DNA of 64,000 bases from Sphingobium sp. HWE2-09. Lineage in GTDB: Bacteria > Pseudomonadota > Alphaproteobacteria > Sphingomonadales > Sphingomonadaceae. Below are positions 18,061 through 27,563 of the stretch, piece after piece. The stretch spans positions 496,001-560,000 of the forward strand of contig NZ_JAYKZX010000001.1 in assembly GCF_035989265.1 (NCBI RefSeq). The letters are read 5' to 3'. The stretch's first letter is position 1. Each line of letters starts with the position of its first letter. Both the position numbers and the translations under genes were made by a program. Under the pieces are notes generated by a model, which did not search any database, was not told the origin of the DNA, and saw only the letters and a list, made by a program, of their open reading frames with translations.

Positions 18061-18973
18061 CTACTGCCCCCATGAGATCGATGCAGGGACAGGCGTCCCG
18101 GACCATTGACGCGCCGTCTTATCTGCGAAAGCCTGATAAGTTCGCGGCTCATGGCCGATGAGCGAGGCTAGGCGATCGATTTCCTCGCGGCTCGCAATGT
18201 TGTCGTCGCGTTGCCAGCCTTCATACGTTTTGCAGAGGTCGTAGGCCCAGTGCTCGGGAAGTCCGGTGGACTCGAGATAGGCTTCCACGCGCTTCATCTC
18301 GTCATGGCCGGCATGATAGACCGGCTCTCCCAGAACTTTGAACCAAAGCTCCGCTGAGGCCGCGCCGCTAAATGATTCACTGCCGTTTATGGTGTAACAG
18401 TCTCCGGTGTTGCCGTTTTCGAAGCAAGCGACCGCAGCATCGGCGACATCGCGGACATCGACGCGCGACACGCCAAAGTCACCGAACGCCGAGTCATAGA
18501 CTCCACGCCGTCCGATATTCTAGCGCTAGCGTTCGTCGTTCTAGAAATAACAGTTCGGCCTCAGGATGGTGTAGGCCCGGAGGGCAATCTCTGCCGGCCA
18601 CATTCCGCCGCAATGCCCCACCCCGATGAGCGTGCTATCCACGCCTCTGGCCGTCATCATGACAATATTGCCCGGCCGTGTCTTGGACGCGATCGATCGT
18701 GTCTTGGACGCGATCGAAACCGCATTCAAGCCCTTGAAGCAGAGCGTATCCTGCGGCGGAAATATCAGGAAAACACCATCGGCGGCACGCATTTCCTCCT
18801 GAAGGACGGAAATGCAATCAAGGTGACCTATCACCGCCGTCTGCCCGGCGGGCATGGCGCTGTCCGCGTACCGCGTACGGCGTAAGCACGCGAACGCCGG
18901 CGCTCTTCGCCACAAGGTCTTCGGCGACACACGATCCAACATGTTTGCGGCCACCCTCGACAAATATTCGCAT
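18061..18973 (-). pseudogene. NmrA-like NAD(P)-binding oxidoreductase, broken
   Basis: Pieces in different frames add up to a roughly 300-residue atypical short-chain reductase. The start MRIFVEGGRKHVGS (nucleotide-binding loop, normally TGGTGxVG) has a good ribosome site. Then come RYADSAMPAGQTAVIGHLD and EEMRAADGVFLIFPPQ, and a C-terminal part GVSRVDVRDVADAAVACFEN...YTINGSES. There is a frame change near 18890. The frame also reaches a TAA at 18548 and two TAGs just downstream (about 18520-18535). A 20/21-base tandem duplication lies inside. It is the last gene of a minus-strand group of decayed genes. Original role: probably a quinone or aldehyde reductase. Confidence 0.75.
18677..18717. 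repeat. Tandem duplication of about 21 bases
   Basis: Two copies of CGTGTCTTGGACGCGATCGA, the first followed by one extra T, lie back to back inside the NmrA-like pseudogene. They translate as SIASKTR twice. It looks like a recent slippage or short duplication event. Confidence 0.9.
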
Positions 18974-19077
18974 CTGGGGGTCCTTTAATATCTGATCAGA
19001 CAAATGCACCGGAAGCCCTGTGACATCATTCATCATTCGAAACTTTTCATTATCGCATCGGTCGCGGCGAGCCTTCA

Positions 19078-19958
19078 TCAGTACGCGCTTGCGCACCGCG
19101 CCGCCCATGCCTTGAGAAATCCCTCATTGCCGCGTCGAGTGAACTCGTCGTGGGGCAATTTCCAAAGCGAGTCCGGAAGGTCCATACCCCAGCGCCCATC
19201 GTCGGAGAAAACTTCGAGGTCATACTAGCCGTTGAACCCGCCGCGCTCCAGCGCATGAAGCATTGCCGGTATGTCCATTGCACCTTCGCCGCTTAACAGG
19301 CGGTCAGCGGAACTGCGGGGCATCCGCCAATCATTGTGTTGGACGCCGAACGTGCGCGCGCCGGCGCGCTCGGTGTATTCCAACAGATTTTCCTGATCCC
19401 ACAGGTGATAGAAGTCGTAGCAAAAGCCGATCCCGGGCTCACTCACCTCGTCGAGGACATCCATTGTCTCCGGGATGGTTCGCACGAAGGAGAAATTGAA
19501 CTCGAAGTTACGACTGGTTTCCAGCGCCAAGCGGGTGCCAAGTTCGGTCGCCAGCCTGCCCGCTTCTCGCAAGCTCTCAACGCGATTTTGCGCGCATCCG
19601 GAAGGGCGTACCCCTCGACCGAGCGGGTTATGACGACGATGCAGCCCGGTTTGAAGGGCGCCATCCGCCTAATGCTCTGCAGCATGAGCTCAAGCCGTCC
19701 GTCGGGATCATTGGAGCCTGGAATAATATAATAGGGCTGCAACGGCAGCGGCGGGATGTTCGTGGGAAGGCATATGGTCGCCGCAAGGCCACTCCCGCGC
19801 AGCGCCGCGACCTGCTGTTCTTTGTCGCCATCGCGCAGCTTGGACTCAATGATTGCGATCCCGGTGGCAGCCGTTACGGGGATCAGGTCCAGGTCTTCCT
19901 CAAAGGTAGTATGTGGCAACGACAGCTGGCAGAACGATAGCAAGTGAAGGTCGGACAC
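19078..19958 (-). pseudogene. Sugar-phosphate isomerase/epimerase-like TIM-barrel protein, broken
   Basis: A roughly 290-residue xylose-isomerase-like TIM barrel split over frames. The N part starts MSDLHLLSFCQLSLPHTTFEEDLDL. The C part has LALETSRNFEFNFSFVRTIPETMDVLDE, GFCYDFYHLWDQENLLEY, and HNDWRMPRSSADRLLSGEG. A one-base frameshift lies near 19588. An in-frame TAG at 19225-19227 replaces the Trp expected in GGFNG-W-YDLEVFSDDG, after which the frame continues to a proper stop at 19078. It sits upstream of the NmrA-like remnant, so both were probably one operon for sugar- or cyclitol-like or aromatic side-chain metabolism. Confidence 0.75.
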
Positions 19959-20046
19959 CGCTCATCCTTACATTGAAAGCAATTCGGGTATCGTTTGCGC
20001 CAATCGGGGCTGGCGCCGTGCACGAGCCCACTCGAACGAGAGCATG

Positions 20047-20286
20047 TCAAAGAGGCAGCGAAGGCTGGTCCCGAGGGCGCAGCCACAGGCTGGAAGGCTC
20101 GCCCGGCGACACCATCGCATCATACATTTTCTGTGCCTCGGCATCGGCCAAGCCCATGCCGCCGGACACGGTCAACCCTTCATCGACATGGAGATTTTGT
20201 CCGGTGCGGTTTGAAGCATCGTCCGAAGCCAGGAAGAGCGCCGCCGAAGCGATGTCCTCGGGAAGGGATATCCTCTCCCACTTCCT
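20047..20286 (-). pseudogene. Short-chain dehydrogenase (SDR), C-terminal remnant
   Basis: An 80-residue open stretch reads LPEDIASAALFLASDDASNRTGQNLHVDEGLTVSGG, then a short tail and a stop at 20047. This is the typical end of a classical SDR, with the ASNxTGQ...V-GG pattern. The frame is closed upstream by TAG at 20287, and the N-terminal Rossmann fold and YxxxK site are not found in the 500 bases upstream. It is therefore a fragment of a deleted gene in the same decayed group. Confidence 0.75.
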
Positions 20287-20289
20287 CTA

Positions 20290-20819
20290 TTTTTCTGTCC
20301 GGCTCGCCCTACAGGTGGGTCGATGCCGCGCTGAACGTGTCTGCGTTGGACCACGAGAGATACGGGCGCGCTCAAGCGACCTCGGATCCCGCGCTTACAT
20401 TAGCATCTACAAATCTTTAACGCCCTCACACCGGCCGGGATTACAGATCGGCGAGGGGCATGGCCAAGCGCCGACGGCGCAGCATGCTTCCACTGGTTAT
20501 TATTGCAGGCTTTTTCTAATCGGGCCTTAGGTCGAGCGCAATTCTTGAGTGCGGCTTGCCACATCAAAACCAGTCGGCAGGGTCTTCCTGTTGCTCGATC
20601 CTAGTTCGGAGCCCGACCATCCGCAACTCGTCACCAAGCTTGAGAGGAGAAACATACTGTGGACTGATTTTGTCAATACCGGCATATGTAATTGATTGCA
20701 TATGTCTCTAAAATAGGAAACATGGGACACCCGCTGATAGTGCTGTGTGCAAAAATTCCTGCGGCTTGAACCTCGATATGGCCCGCCTGTACTGAGGGCG
20801 TCGCTATGGCCGTGTTTGA
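20290..20819. other. Gene-free stretch with two GCATATGT boxes
   Basis: No coding similarity is seen in 530 bases. Two GCATATGT boxes at 20682-20689 and 20698-20705 are spaced 16 bases start to start. They resemble the ACATATGT dyads found in three other control regions of this window. Confidence 0.5.
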
Positions 20820-21410
20820 TCAGCGCTTCTGTCGGGTACGTTTCACGGCTGCTTGAGCCCGGCTGATGCCTTCGCCACACCAGATTATCTGGGCGTCGCG
20901 GATCGCCAAAGCGTGCTCGTACACAGAGCGGATACCCATCATGCGAGCTCGGTCCGAATGATCTGCCCATGGCGATTTCCACACGCCCAGCCAACGCTCC
21001 TCGAGCTTGAGCTTTTCTTGCATGCACTGATCGCGATAGGCAGTCAGCGCATGCGTCACCGCCGATCGGCCGAGCAGTTCGAGATTATAGGCGATCAGCT
21101 TGATCTCATCCTGCGTCAGCGTCGACCGGGGTTCTAGCAACCAGGTGTGAAGACGCTCTACGCCTGATTGAGAAATCTCATATGTTTTCTTGTTAGGTCG
21201 CCCGCTCTGAACGATCCAGGTGCCGGTGATATCTCCACGCTCTTCAAGGGTGGAGAGGGCAGGATAAATCTGGCTATGCTTGACGGGCCACATCAGCGAG
21301 ACCGGCTCAGCCAATATGGCCGTGATCTCATAGCCCGAGAGCGAGTCCCGGTTTGCGAGCAGGGAGAGCAGTAGCATCTCGAGTGTGCCCGATACCCGTC
21401 TGCCTGCCAT
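20820..21410 (-). CDS. PadR-family transcriptional regulator
   Basis: A 196-residue regulator. The N-terminal winged helix (about residues 7-80) shows LEMLLLSLLANRDSLSGYEIT, KHSQIYPALSTLEERGDI and SGRPNKKTYEISQSGVERL, diagnostic for PadR. The C-terminal helical part (about 95-190) is the PadR dimerisation domain. PadR proteins usually repress phenolic-acid or efflux genes. It is divergent from the FAH-hydrolase/acyl-CoA ligase pair, and the shared region contains a perfect 12-base dyad. Start chosen at 21410 (MAGRRVSGTLEM); the frame is open to 21473 without similarity. Confidence 0.9.
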   Translation of the reverse strand: MAGRRVSGTLEMLLLSLLANRDSLSGYEITAILAEPVSLMWPVKHSQIYPALSTLEERGDITGTWIVQSGRPNKKTYEISQSGVERLHTWLLEPRSTLTQDEIKLIAYNLELLGRSAVTHALTAYRDQCMQEKLKLEERWLGVWKSPWADHSDRARMMGIRSVYEHALAIRDAQIIWCGEGISRAQAAVKRTRQKR

Positions 21411-21453
21411 CCGCTTTCCATGCTCCTGTTTAAAAATCACATTAGCCCGATAA

Positions 21454-21465
21454 CGACATATGTCG
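21454..21465. promoter_or_regulatory. Perfect dyad CGACATATGTCG, PadR operator candidate
   Basis: A 12-base perfect palindrome 44 bases upstream of the padR start and about 180 bases upstream of the FAH gene. Its core ACATATGT recurs in two other intergenic regions (28711, 33897), and the near form GCATATGT occurs twice at 20682 and 20698. Confidence 0.6.
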
Positions 21466-21642
21466 AGCGCCATCTGTCCTATTTGCTGTGGACTGACGCG
21501 GAACGCCGATCGGTCCAGAAAATGGCGATCCTGCTTCGATTGATTCGTCTCCCGCCCGGGTCTGGCGGTCGAAAGGGAGCAGCAAAAGCCTACAGATGTT
21601 CAAGCAAATGCATCGGAATAGAACAGCGATGGAATATAATAG

Positions 21643-22599
21643 ATGAAACTGTTGAGCTTTGACGGTGGCAGCGGCCCCAGACTCGGCCTTATTGCTCAGG
21701 ACGAAAGCATCATCGACCTGGCTGACGACGGACGCGCTGAATTTGCTTCCATGCAGGCCCTGATCGAGGCGGGAGAGTCCGCATGGGACGCGGCACGCAC
21801 CGTAGCGGCGAGCGGACGCACAGGCCTCGATCCCAGCAGCATAACATGGCTTTCACCGCTGCCTCGCCCCATTCAAATGCGGGATTTCCTTGTGTTCGAG
21901 GTCCATATGCAGGGCGCCGTATGGAACGGCGCCAAGTTGCGTGAACAGCTTGGCGTTGGGCCTCAGGCGCCGTCCACGCCACCGCCAGTTCCGCACATCT
22001 GGTATCAGCAGCCCATTTATTACAAGTGCAACCGCTTTGCAGTGGTTGGCCCGGACACGGTGACGAACTGGCCCTCCTACTCCAAGGTCGCCGATTATGA
22101 GTTGGAACTTGCATGCGTTATCGGTCGGGGCGGTCGCGACATCCCGGTTGGCGAGGCGCACAAGCACATTTTTGGATATACGATCTTCAACGACCTGACA
22201 GCGCGCGATGCCCAGTTCAAGGAAATGCAGGGGCCGCTGGGACCAGCCAAGGGCAAGGATTTCGACGGCGCGAACATCCTTGGTCCCGTCATCGTCACGG
22301 CGGACGAGATTGATGCCGGGTCGCTCGCCATGCGAGCATTTGTGAACGACGAACTGTGGAGCGAAGGCAATAGCAGCACGATGCATTGGTCCTTTCCGGA
22401 TATTATCGCGCATGTCAGCCAGTCGGAAACATTGCACCCCGGAGAAGTTCTGGGATCCGGCACTGTCGGCAATGGTTGCGGCTTGGAGCTGGGCCGAATG
22501 CTTCGGCACGGCGATATCGTCACCTTGGAGATTGAAGGGATCGGACGGCAACGCACGACGATCCATGCACCCCATATCGTGGAGCGCACGGTGCTTTGA
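21643..22599 (+). CDS. Fumarylacetoacetate hydrolase (FAH) family protein
   Basis: A 318-residue protein with an N-terminal DUF2437-like part and the FAH fold from about residue 110. The conserved core includes YELELACVIGRGGRDIP, IFGYTIFNDLTARDAQ, KGKDFDGANILGPVIVT and HPGEVLGSGTVGNGCGLELGR (acidic metal ligands within YELELA and the first half of the fold). Members cleave C-C bonds of diketo acids or hydrate ring-cleavage products in aromatic degradation. It is followed after 83 bases by an acyl-CoA ligase on the same strand, and PadR is divergent. The exact substrate is unknown. Ribosome site is weak. Confidence 0.88.
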   Translation: MKLLSFDGGSGPRLGLIAQDESIIDLADDGRAEFASMQALIEAGESAWDAARTVAASGRTGLDPSSITWLSPLPRPIQMRDFLVFEVHMQGAVWNGAKLREQLGVGPQAPSTPPPVPHIWYQQPIYYKCNRFAVVGPDTVTNWPSYSKVADYELELACVIGRGGRDIPVGEAHKHIFGYTIFNDLTARDAQFKEMQGPLGPAKGKDFDGANILGPVIVTADEIDAGSLAMRAFVNDELWSEGNSSTMHWSFPDIIAHVSQSETLHPGEVLGSGTVGNGCGLELGRMLRHGDIVTLEIEGIGRQRTTIHAPHIVERTVL

Positions 22600-22682
22600 C
22601 GCAGCGTCGATTCAGCCCCGATCGGCACGGCTGACGTCGCAAATCCCGTCGCGCCTTCGGATGCAGGCCTGGCTGCCGATAA

Positions 22683-24329
22683 ATGGATGTTCAACCCGCC
22701 TTAGGACGCACGACGTTGCAGCACATGCTCGAAAAAGTCGCGGCCAACTATATGCCGCTTTCGCCCATCGGATTTCTGGCGCGAACGGCGCAGGTTTATC
22801 CGGACCGGGTGGCTGTCAGATATGGCGATCTCAGCGTTAGCTATCATGAACTGCAGAAGCGCTGCATCCGCCTGGCGTCGGCGCTGGTAAGCGCCGGCAT
22901 CAACCGCGGCGATGTCGTTTCAATCCTCGCGCCGAATATCCCAGCGCATCTGGAGGCGCACTTCGGCGTGCCGATGGCCGGCGCCGTGCTTCATTCCATC
23001 AACATGCGCCTCGACGCTTCGACTGTCGCCTTCATGCTTCAGCATGCATCCTCACGCCTCCTCATCGTCGACGCCGAATTCCTGCCCCTCGCCCAGAACG
23101 CTTTGCTGTTGATGGAAGGCACCATAGAGTTAATCGTCGTGGAGGATCCGGCGGTTGACGCAGGCATAGGCGGCAGGCGAGCCTATGAAACATTGCTCCA
23201 GTCGGGTGACGACAGCTTTGTCCCGCTTGGCCCGGCAGATGAATGGGACGCTATCGCGCTCAATTACACGTCGGGCACGACCGGCGATCCCAAGGGGGTG
23301 GTCTATCATCATCGCGGCGCCTACCTGAATGCGATTGCCAATACCTTAGCGTGGAACCTAAGTGGTCATCCGACATATCTCTGGACACTGCCGATGTTCC
23401 ACTGCAACGGCTGGTGTTTCCCCTGGACGATCACTGCCCTGGCTGGAACCCATGTGTGCCTGCGCCGCGTGGACAGCGAGTCGATCGTCGACGCGATTAC
23501 GCGGACCGGCGTCACCCATCTGGCAGGGGCACCTATCATCCTGTCGCGCATCGTAGGCGCGCCCGACGAAATGCAGCGAACCCTTCCCTCCGGCTTGCAC
23601 ATGATGGTGGCGGGCGCGCCGCCCACGCCGACCATCATCGCCGAAGCCGAACGCCTGGGCCTCACCGTCACGCAAACCTACGGACTGACGGAAGTCTATG
23701 GCCCTTGCGTTGTTTGCGAGTGGAAAGAAGAGTGGGACGAGCTTCCGCTACCCGACCGAGCACGTCTCAAGGCGCGACAGGGCGTTCGGTATCAGATGCA
23801 GGAGTCATTGGATGTCCTGGATCCGGAGACCATGACCGCCGTTCCGGCCGACGGTCTGACGATGGGCGAGATCATGATCCGCGGCAACATCACGATGAAG
23901 GGGTATCTCGGCAATCCGAAGGCCACGGCAGAGGCCTTCAGCGGCGGGTGGTTCCATTCCGGCGATCTCGCGGTGAAGCACCCCGATGGTTACGTCGAAA
24001 TTCGTGACCGATCGAAAGACATCATCATCTCGGGCGGCGAAAATATCAGCACGGTGGAGATCGAGGCCGTTCTCGTCGAGCATCCCGGAATATTGGAGGC
24101 AGCCGTCGTCGCGAAGCGTGATAAACGCTGGGGCGAGGTACCATGCGCATTTGTCACGGCACGTCCGGGTATCGAACTGGACGCGGAAGACGTGATCGCC
24201 CTTTGTCGCGCCCGGCTGGCGCATTTCAAAGTGCCGAAATTTATCGTGATTGCTGACATTCCAAAGACATCGACCGGAAAAGTGCAGAAGTTCGTCTTGC
24301 GCGAAAAGGCCAATGCGCTTGGTGTATGA
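22683..24329 (+). CDS. AMP-dependent acyl-CoA synthetase/ligase
   Basis: A 548-residue adenylate-forming enzyme of normal length. The P-loop-like motif is YTSGTTGDPKGVVYHHRG (about residues 195-212); TQTYGLTEVYG and WFHSGDLAVKHPDGYVEIRDRSKDIIISGGENIS follow, and the catalytic Lys lies in the C-terminal PKTSTGKVQKFVLRE. It resembles medium-chain and aromatic acyl-CoA ligases. It would activate a carboxylic acid in the cytoplasm with ATP and CoA, feeding beta-oxidation. It forms a likely two-gene operon with the FAH hydrolase, and it converges on the dehalogenase-like pseudogene. Confidence 0.92.
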   Translation: MDVQPALGRTTLQHMLEKVAANYMPLSPIGFLARTAQVYPDRVAVRYGDLSVSYHELQKRCIRLASALVSAGINRGDVVSILAPNIPAHLEAHFGVPMAGAVLHSINMRLDASTVAFMLQHASSRLLIVDAEFLPLAQNALLLMEGTIELIVVEDPAVDAGIGGRRAYETLLQSGDDSFVPLGPADEWDAIALNYTSGTTGDPKGVVYHHRGAYLNAIANTLAWNLSGHPTYLWTLPMFHCNGWCFPWTITALAGTHVCLRRVDSESIVDAITRTGVTHLAGAPIILSRIVGAPDEMQRTLPSGLHMMVAGAPPTPTIIAEAERLGLTVTQTYGLTEVYGPCVVCEWKEEWDELPLPDRARLKARQGVRYQMQESLDVLDPETMTAVPADGLTMGEIMIRGNITMKGYLGNPKATAEAFSGGWFHSGDLAVKHPDGYVEIRDRSKDIIISGGENISTVEIEAVLVEHPGILEAAVVAKRDKRWGEVPCAFVTARPGIELDAEDVIALCRARLAHFKVPKFIVIADIPKTSTGKVQKFVLREKANALGV

Positions 24330-24364
24330 CTCGGGAGACATCCGGCGAGGCGCTGGATCGCCAG

Positions 24365-25245
24365 TCAGATCAAACCAGGCTCGATGAAATCCTGGAGCAG
24401 GGATACGACTGGGAGCGGATGCTGATCGACGAAGAAGTGCCCGACCGGCAGACTGGCGACGTGTGGGCTTGCAGCACATGCCATTCGGATGCGATGTCGA
24501 AGAGCTTAGCCAACCCGCGTGAAGCGCCAGAGAGCACCAGCGTGGGGCAAGTCGATCATGCGGCCAGCATCTGCGGCATCATGCTCCAAATCCATGATAG
24601 CAGCCGCACGATAACCCGCGCAAGACCCATGGATCATACGCTTGTCGCGCCAGGAGCGACGGTAATGATCCAGCAGCTCAGGATCGAAATCGCTCAGGGC
24701 CATCCCGCCCCAGGCCGTCAGGCATACTTCGAAAAAGAAGTCGGGATCTCCCTCGATCAGGTGTTTGGAGAACGGCGCGAGCTGCGCGAGGAAGAACAAG
24801 TGCCAATAGGACTGAGCCAGGTGGCGATCCGCGCCCTCGAACATCGCCAGAGTCGGGGCGATGTCCATGACGGTCAGACTGGAAGCCGCCTGCGGATGAT
24901 CGAGCGCCAACCTATGGGCAACCCGGTCGCCACGATCGTGACCATTTAGGTGAAACCTGTCAAAGCTCAGCGCCTGCATCGCCTCTGGCTGATCGAGGGC
25001 CATGGCGTGAAACGCATAACTGGAAGCACCCGGGTCGTCGAGAGGTTTTGATGACTCGCCATAGCCTCGAAGGTCAGCGCAGATCGCAGTATGACGGTTC
25101 GCTAGCGCAGAGGCTACTGGCGCCCATATCGACTTGTCTTAGGGATAGCCGTGCAGAAACAGGATCGGATCCCCGCGCCCCCCACCACGCAGGAAATCTG
25201 CGCATTGGCTGTTAGGATAAGGCGCCAGGTGAACCCTTCGAACAT
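24365..25245 (-). pseudogene. Haloacetate-dehalogenase-like alpha/beta hydrolase, broken
   Basis: Across frames the sequence gives an almost complete 290-residue hydrolase: MFEGFTWRL..., GRGDPILFLHGYP, DKSIWAPVASALANRHTAICADLRGYGESSKP, then FHLNGHDRGDRVAHRLALDHP (nucleophile Asp in GHDRG), FFFEVCLTAWGG, and a C-terminal GHFFVDQHP. Lesions: a frame change at a C/G run near 25180, a TAA at 25139-25141 where Gln or a similar residue is expected, and at least two frame changes in the C-terminal third (about 24430-24520). Its ATG overlaps the TGA of the cyclase gene (TGATG), so it was the second gene of that operon. Confidence 0.8.
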
Positions 25246-26039
25246 CAAGCCGAAACCGCCGGATCGATGATCGCGACCGCGCGTACCCAGCCGGCGGATG
25301 CCCGTTCGATTTTCACCGGGAAACAGGCGACCTGAAAGCCGAAAGGCGGAAGCACCTCCAGATTGTGGAGTTTCTCCATCTGGTAATAGGGGCGGATCCG
25401 CCCGGCTTTATGTCCTTCCCAGATGAAGGAGGCATCGCCGGTTTGGGCGAAACGCTCGGCCGTATATTTGAAGGGAGCGTCCCAGGACCAGGCGTCGGTG
25501 CCAACGACTCGAACACCGCGTTCCGTTAGGTAAAGCGTCGCTTCCCGACCGATGCCGCATCCGCTTTCGACATATCGATCACCGCCGTAGGCGGCCCCTG
25601 CCGACGTATTGACCAGCACGATGTCGAGCGGCTGGAGCTTGTAGCCGATCCGCTCCAGCTCGATTTCAATGTCGTTTGCCGAAGCGACATAGCCATCGGC
25701 GAAATGCCGAAAGTCCAGCTTCACGCTCGGCTTCAGGAAGAGATCCAGAGGCGCCTCGTCGATAGTCGGCGCCGAAGTCGCACCACTGTCCGTCGTCGAG
25801 TGATAATGCCAGGGGGCGTCCATGTGACTTCCGCTGTGCGTGCTCAACGTCAATGTCTCGGTAGCCCACCCCTCTCGGTCGGGCAGGTCGTCCCGCGTCA
25901 ACCCCGGAAAAAAGGGCAGCATTTGTTCAGCGCCCTCGGCATGCGCGGAATATACGATCGTGGGCTTTATGATCGGCGGATCGGTAAGAACGTTGTTGCT
26001 GATCGGCATCGAGATATCGATGAAATGCCGCTGGTTCAT
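25245..26039 (-). CDS. Cyclase-family (kynurenine-formamidase-like) hydrolase
   Basis: A 264-residue protein of the cyclase superfamily. The metal motif reads LSTHSGSHMDAPWHYH (about residues 68-83, family pattern HxGTHxDxPxH). VLVNTSAG and VRVVGTDAWSWDAPF occur in the second half. Members hydrolyse N-formylkynurenine, isatin or related amides and lactones with Mn or Zn in the cytoplasm. Start chosen at 26039 (MNQRHFIDISMP) with AGAGGAAG upstream. It lies downstream of the TetR gene on the same strand and overlaps the broken dehalogenase-like gene, suggesting a TetR-controlled operon. Confidence 0.88.
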   Translation of the reverse strand: MNQRHFIDISMPISNNVLTDPPIIKPTIVYSAHAEGAEQMLPFFPGLTRDDLPDREGWATETLTLSTHSGSHMDAPWHYHSTTDSGATSAPTIDEAPLDLFLKPSVKLDFRHFADGYVASANDIEIELERIGYKLQPLDIVLVNTSAGAAYGGDRYVESGCGIGREATLYLTERGVRVVGTDAWSWDAPFKYTAERFAQTGDASFIWEGHKAGRIRPYYQMEKLHNLEVLPPFGFQVACFPVKIERASAGWVRAVAIIDPAVSA

Positions 26040-26184
26040 AGCTTCCTCTCTTGGCCGGCGGCAAGCGCGATGCGTCATGTCTGCCCCAGGTAAGCCATAT
26101 CGCGCCGATCGGCCAACTGTCTGTCCCATGACCTGTGGACATCGTTCGCAGGACGGCAACCGGCTCCTCGATCGCCGCTCCGCG

Positions 26185-26946
26185 CTACCGCTCTGCGGCA
26201 TTCATGTCAGCCAGAGCGCGGAAACCGTTGGCGAGAAATCGGATAAGTTCCTCCCCCCTCTGGACATCGCCAGGGCTTTCCTGCCCGCCCGACAGATCAA
26301 TTACGCGGGACGACACCATATGTGTCAGCAGCGAACCAACGGCGTACTGATACCCCCAGACGAGTCTGCCCGGATCGCAATGGGGCAGGGCCTTCGTCAT
26401 GGCCGCCAGAAAGGCATGGGCTACTTGATCGAAATGGCGCTCGATCGCGCGCCGATTTTCGATACCCGCATCCCAAAGGCCGCGCGCGACAAGCGTCGCG
26501 AACGCTTCTCCATCTTCTTCCAGTCCGGCCAGCAGCGCCGGCTCTGCCCATGCGCGCACCACCTGCTCGACAAGATCGCCATCGCCGTCGGCAAATTCGA
26601 CAGAGCCGATAAGGGCGACACGCTTGTCGAAATAGTCCCTGCGGTGCTCGAAAATCGTCGCGAAAAGCTCCGCCTTCTTGCCGAAATAATAGCCCACCAA
26701 AGCGAGCGGAACGCCCGCGTCGTCAGCGATGTCGCGGATCGACACGCCGTTGAACCCGCGCTCGGCGAACAGCTTTTCAGCACTTTTGAGGATGTCCGAC
26801 CGCCGATCTTGCCGGCTTTGCGCCTCGGGCGGCACTACCGACCGCCTGCGCGACGGCGGGCTCATGCGCCCGCCACCTTCACCGCGCCGCTTGACGGCGG
26901 TCGAATTTGATTTGCGAGGCCCCGTCAAAGCCGATTGTCTCCTCAT
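26185..26946 (-). CDS. TetR-family transcriptional regulator
   Basis: A 253-residue regulator. After a basic N-terminal extension (residues 1-45) comes the TetR helix-turn-helix: SDILKSAEKLFAERGFNGVSIRDIADDAGVPLALVGYYFGKKAELF (about 48-95). A C-terminal ligand-binding domain of the usual size follows. Start ATG has GGGGAAG upstream. Upstream on the same strand is a LuxR-type small regulator (81-base gap), downstream the cyclase gene (145-base gap). A strong GTAC-based dyad upstream of the LuxR-type gene is a candidate target for this TetR protein (inference). Confidence 0.9.
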   Translation of the reverse strand: MRRQSALTGPRKSNSTAVKRRGEGGGRMSPPSRRRSVVPPEAQSRQDRRSDILKSAEKLFAERGFNGVSIRDIADDAGVPLALVGYYFGKKAELFATIFEHRRDYFDKRVALIGSVEFADGDGDLVEQVVRAWAEPALLAGLEEDGEAFATLVARGLWDAGIENRRAIERHFDQVAHAFLAAMTKALPHCDPGRLVWGYQYAVGSLLTHMVSSRVIDLSGGQESPGDVQRGEELIRFLANGFRALADMNAAER

Positions 26947-27027
26947 GGTGCTTCCCCTTCCCAGCCATGTTTCACGGCGATGAAGGCCAGACAGTCTGAA
27001 ACGGGAATGCCTGAAATTGCAAGCACG

Positions 27028-27315
27028 TCAGGCAAGGAGCGGAGCGATCAGTTGATTGGCGTTGCTCACGCCCAACCTTGAATAGGCGCGGCGGCGGTAG
27101 GTCACGATCGTCGAAATCCCGATGCCCAGGATCAGGCTGATCCCCTCCGCAGTGTAGCCGGCCAAAGTATAACCGCAAACGATACGTTCTCGGTCGGTCA
27201 GACGCGGATATTGCCGACCCAGCCGTTGGGCGATGCGCTCTGCCAGCGCGATGTGGTTGAAGCCGGCACCCTCGGCCGGATCAGGCATCACAGGTGATAA
27301 ACTGGACGAAAGCAT
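27028..27315 (-). CDS. Stand-alone LuxR-type helix-turn-helix protein
   Basis: A 95-residue protein consisting almost entirely of a GerE/LuxR DNA-binding domain: PRLTDRERIVCGYTLAGYTAEGISLILGIGISTIVTYRRRAYSRLGVSNANQLIAPLL. Related proteins usually carry an N-terminal sensing domain of 150 or more residues, absent here. The start at 27315 has GGGAGAGAGG upstream, so it looks like a genuine short gene rather than a simple fragment. It heads the luxR-type/tetR/cyclase group on the minus strand. Partner or signal unknown. Confidence 0.75.
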   Translation of the reverse strand: MLSSSLSPVMPDPAEGAGFNHIALAERIAQRLGRQYPRLTDRERIVCGYTLAGYTAEGISLILGIGISTIVTYRRRAYSRLGVSNANQLIAPLLA

Positions 27316-27386
27316 AGCCTCTCTCCCTACGTCATTGCGCCATTGCATCAGTGCGCATCGCGTTCTGCAACTCGATGTAACACGGG

Positions 27387-27424
27387 TTTGTACGATCGTA
27401 CATAAAGTTTTTCAATCGTACAAA
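27387..27424. promoter_or_regulatory. Operator cluster with TTTGTACGAT arms
   Basis: A perfect 10-base inverted repeat, TTTGTACGAT (27387-27396) and ATCGTACAAA (27415-27424). The left arm overlaps a perfect 14-base palindrome TGTACGATCGTACA (27389-27402). That makes three half-sites about 70-110 bases upstream of the LuxR-type gene, well placed for promoter control. Confidence 0.65.
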
Positions 27425-27563
27425 TGAGAGGAGCGCGGAGGCGCAGTTGCTTGGGAGGGGAAGCGGTCAAACCTGATGTATCGGACGAGACGAGCCGCTG
27501 GCCACGATCGTAGTGACACTGCGACACTCCGCAATGTCGCAGCCTGCGCGGTCTATCACTAGT

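Noticed and set aside
20527..21027. Protein-coding gene antisense and upstream of padR's end
   Set aside because: It overlaps the well-supported padR gene in another frame and shows no similarity.
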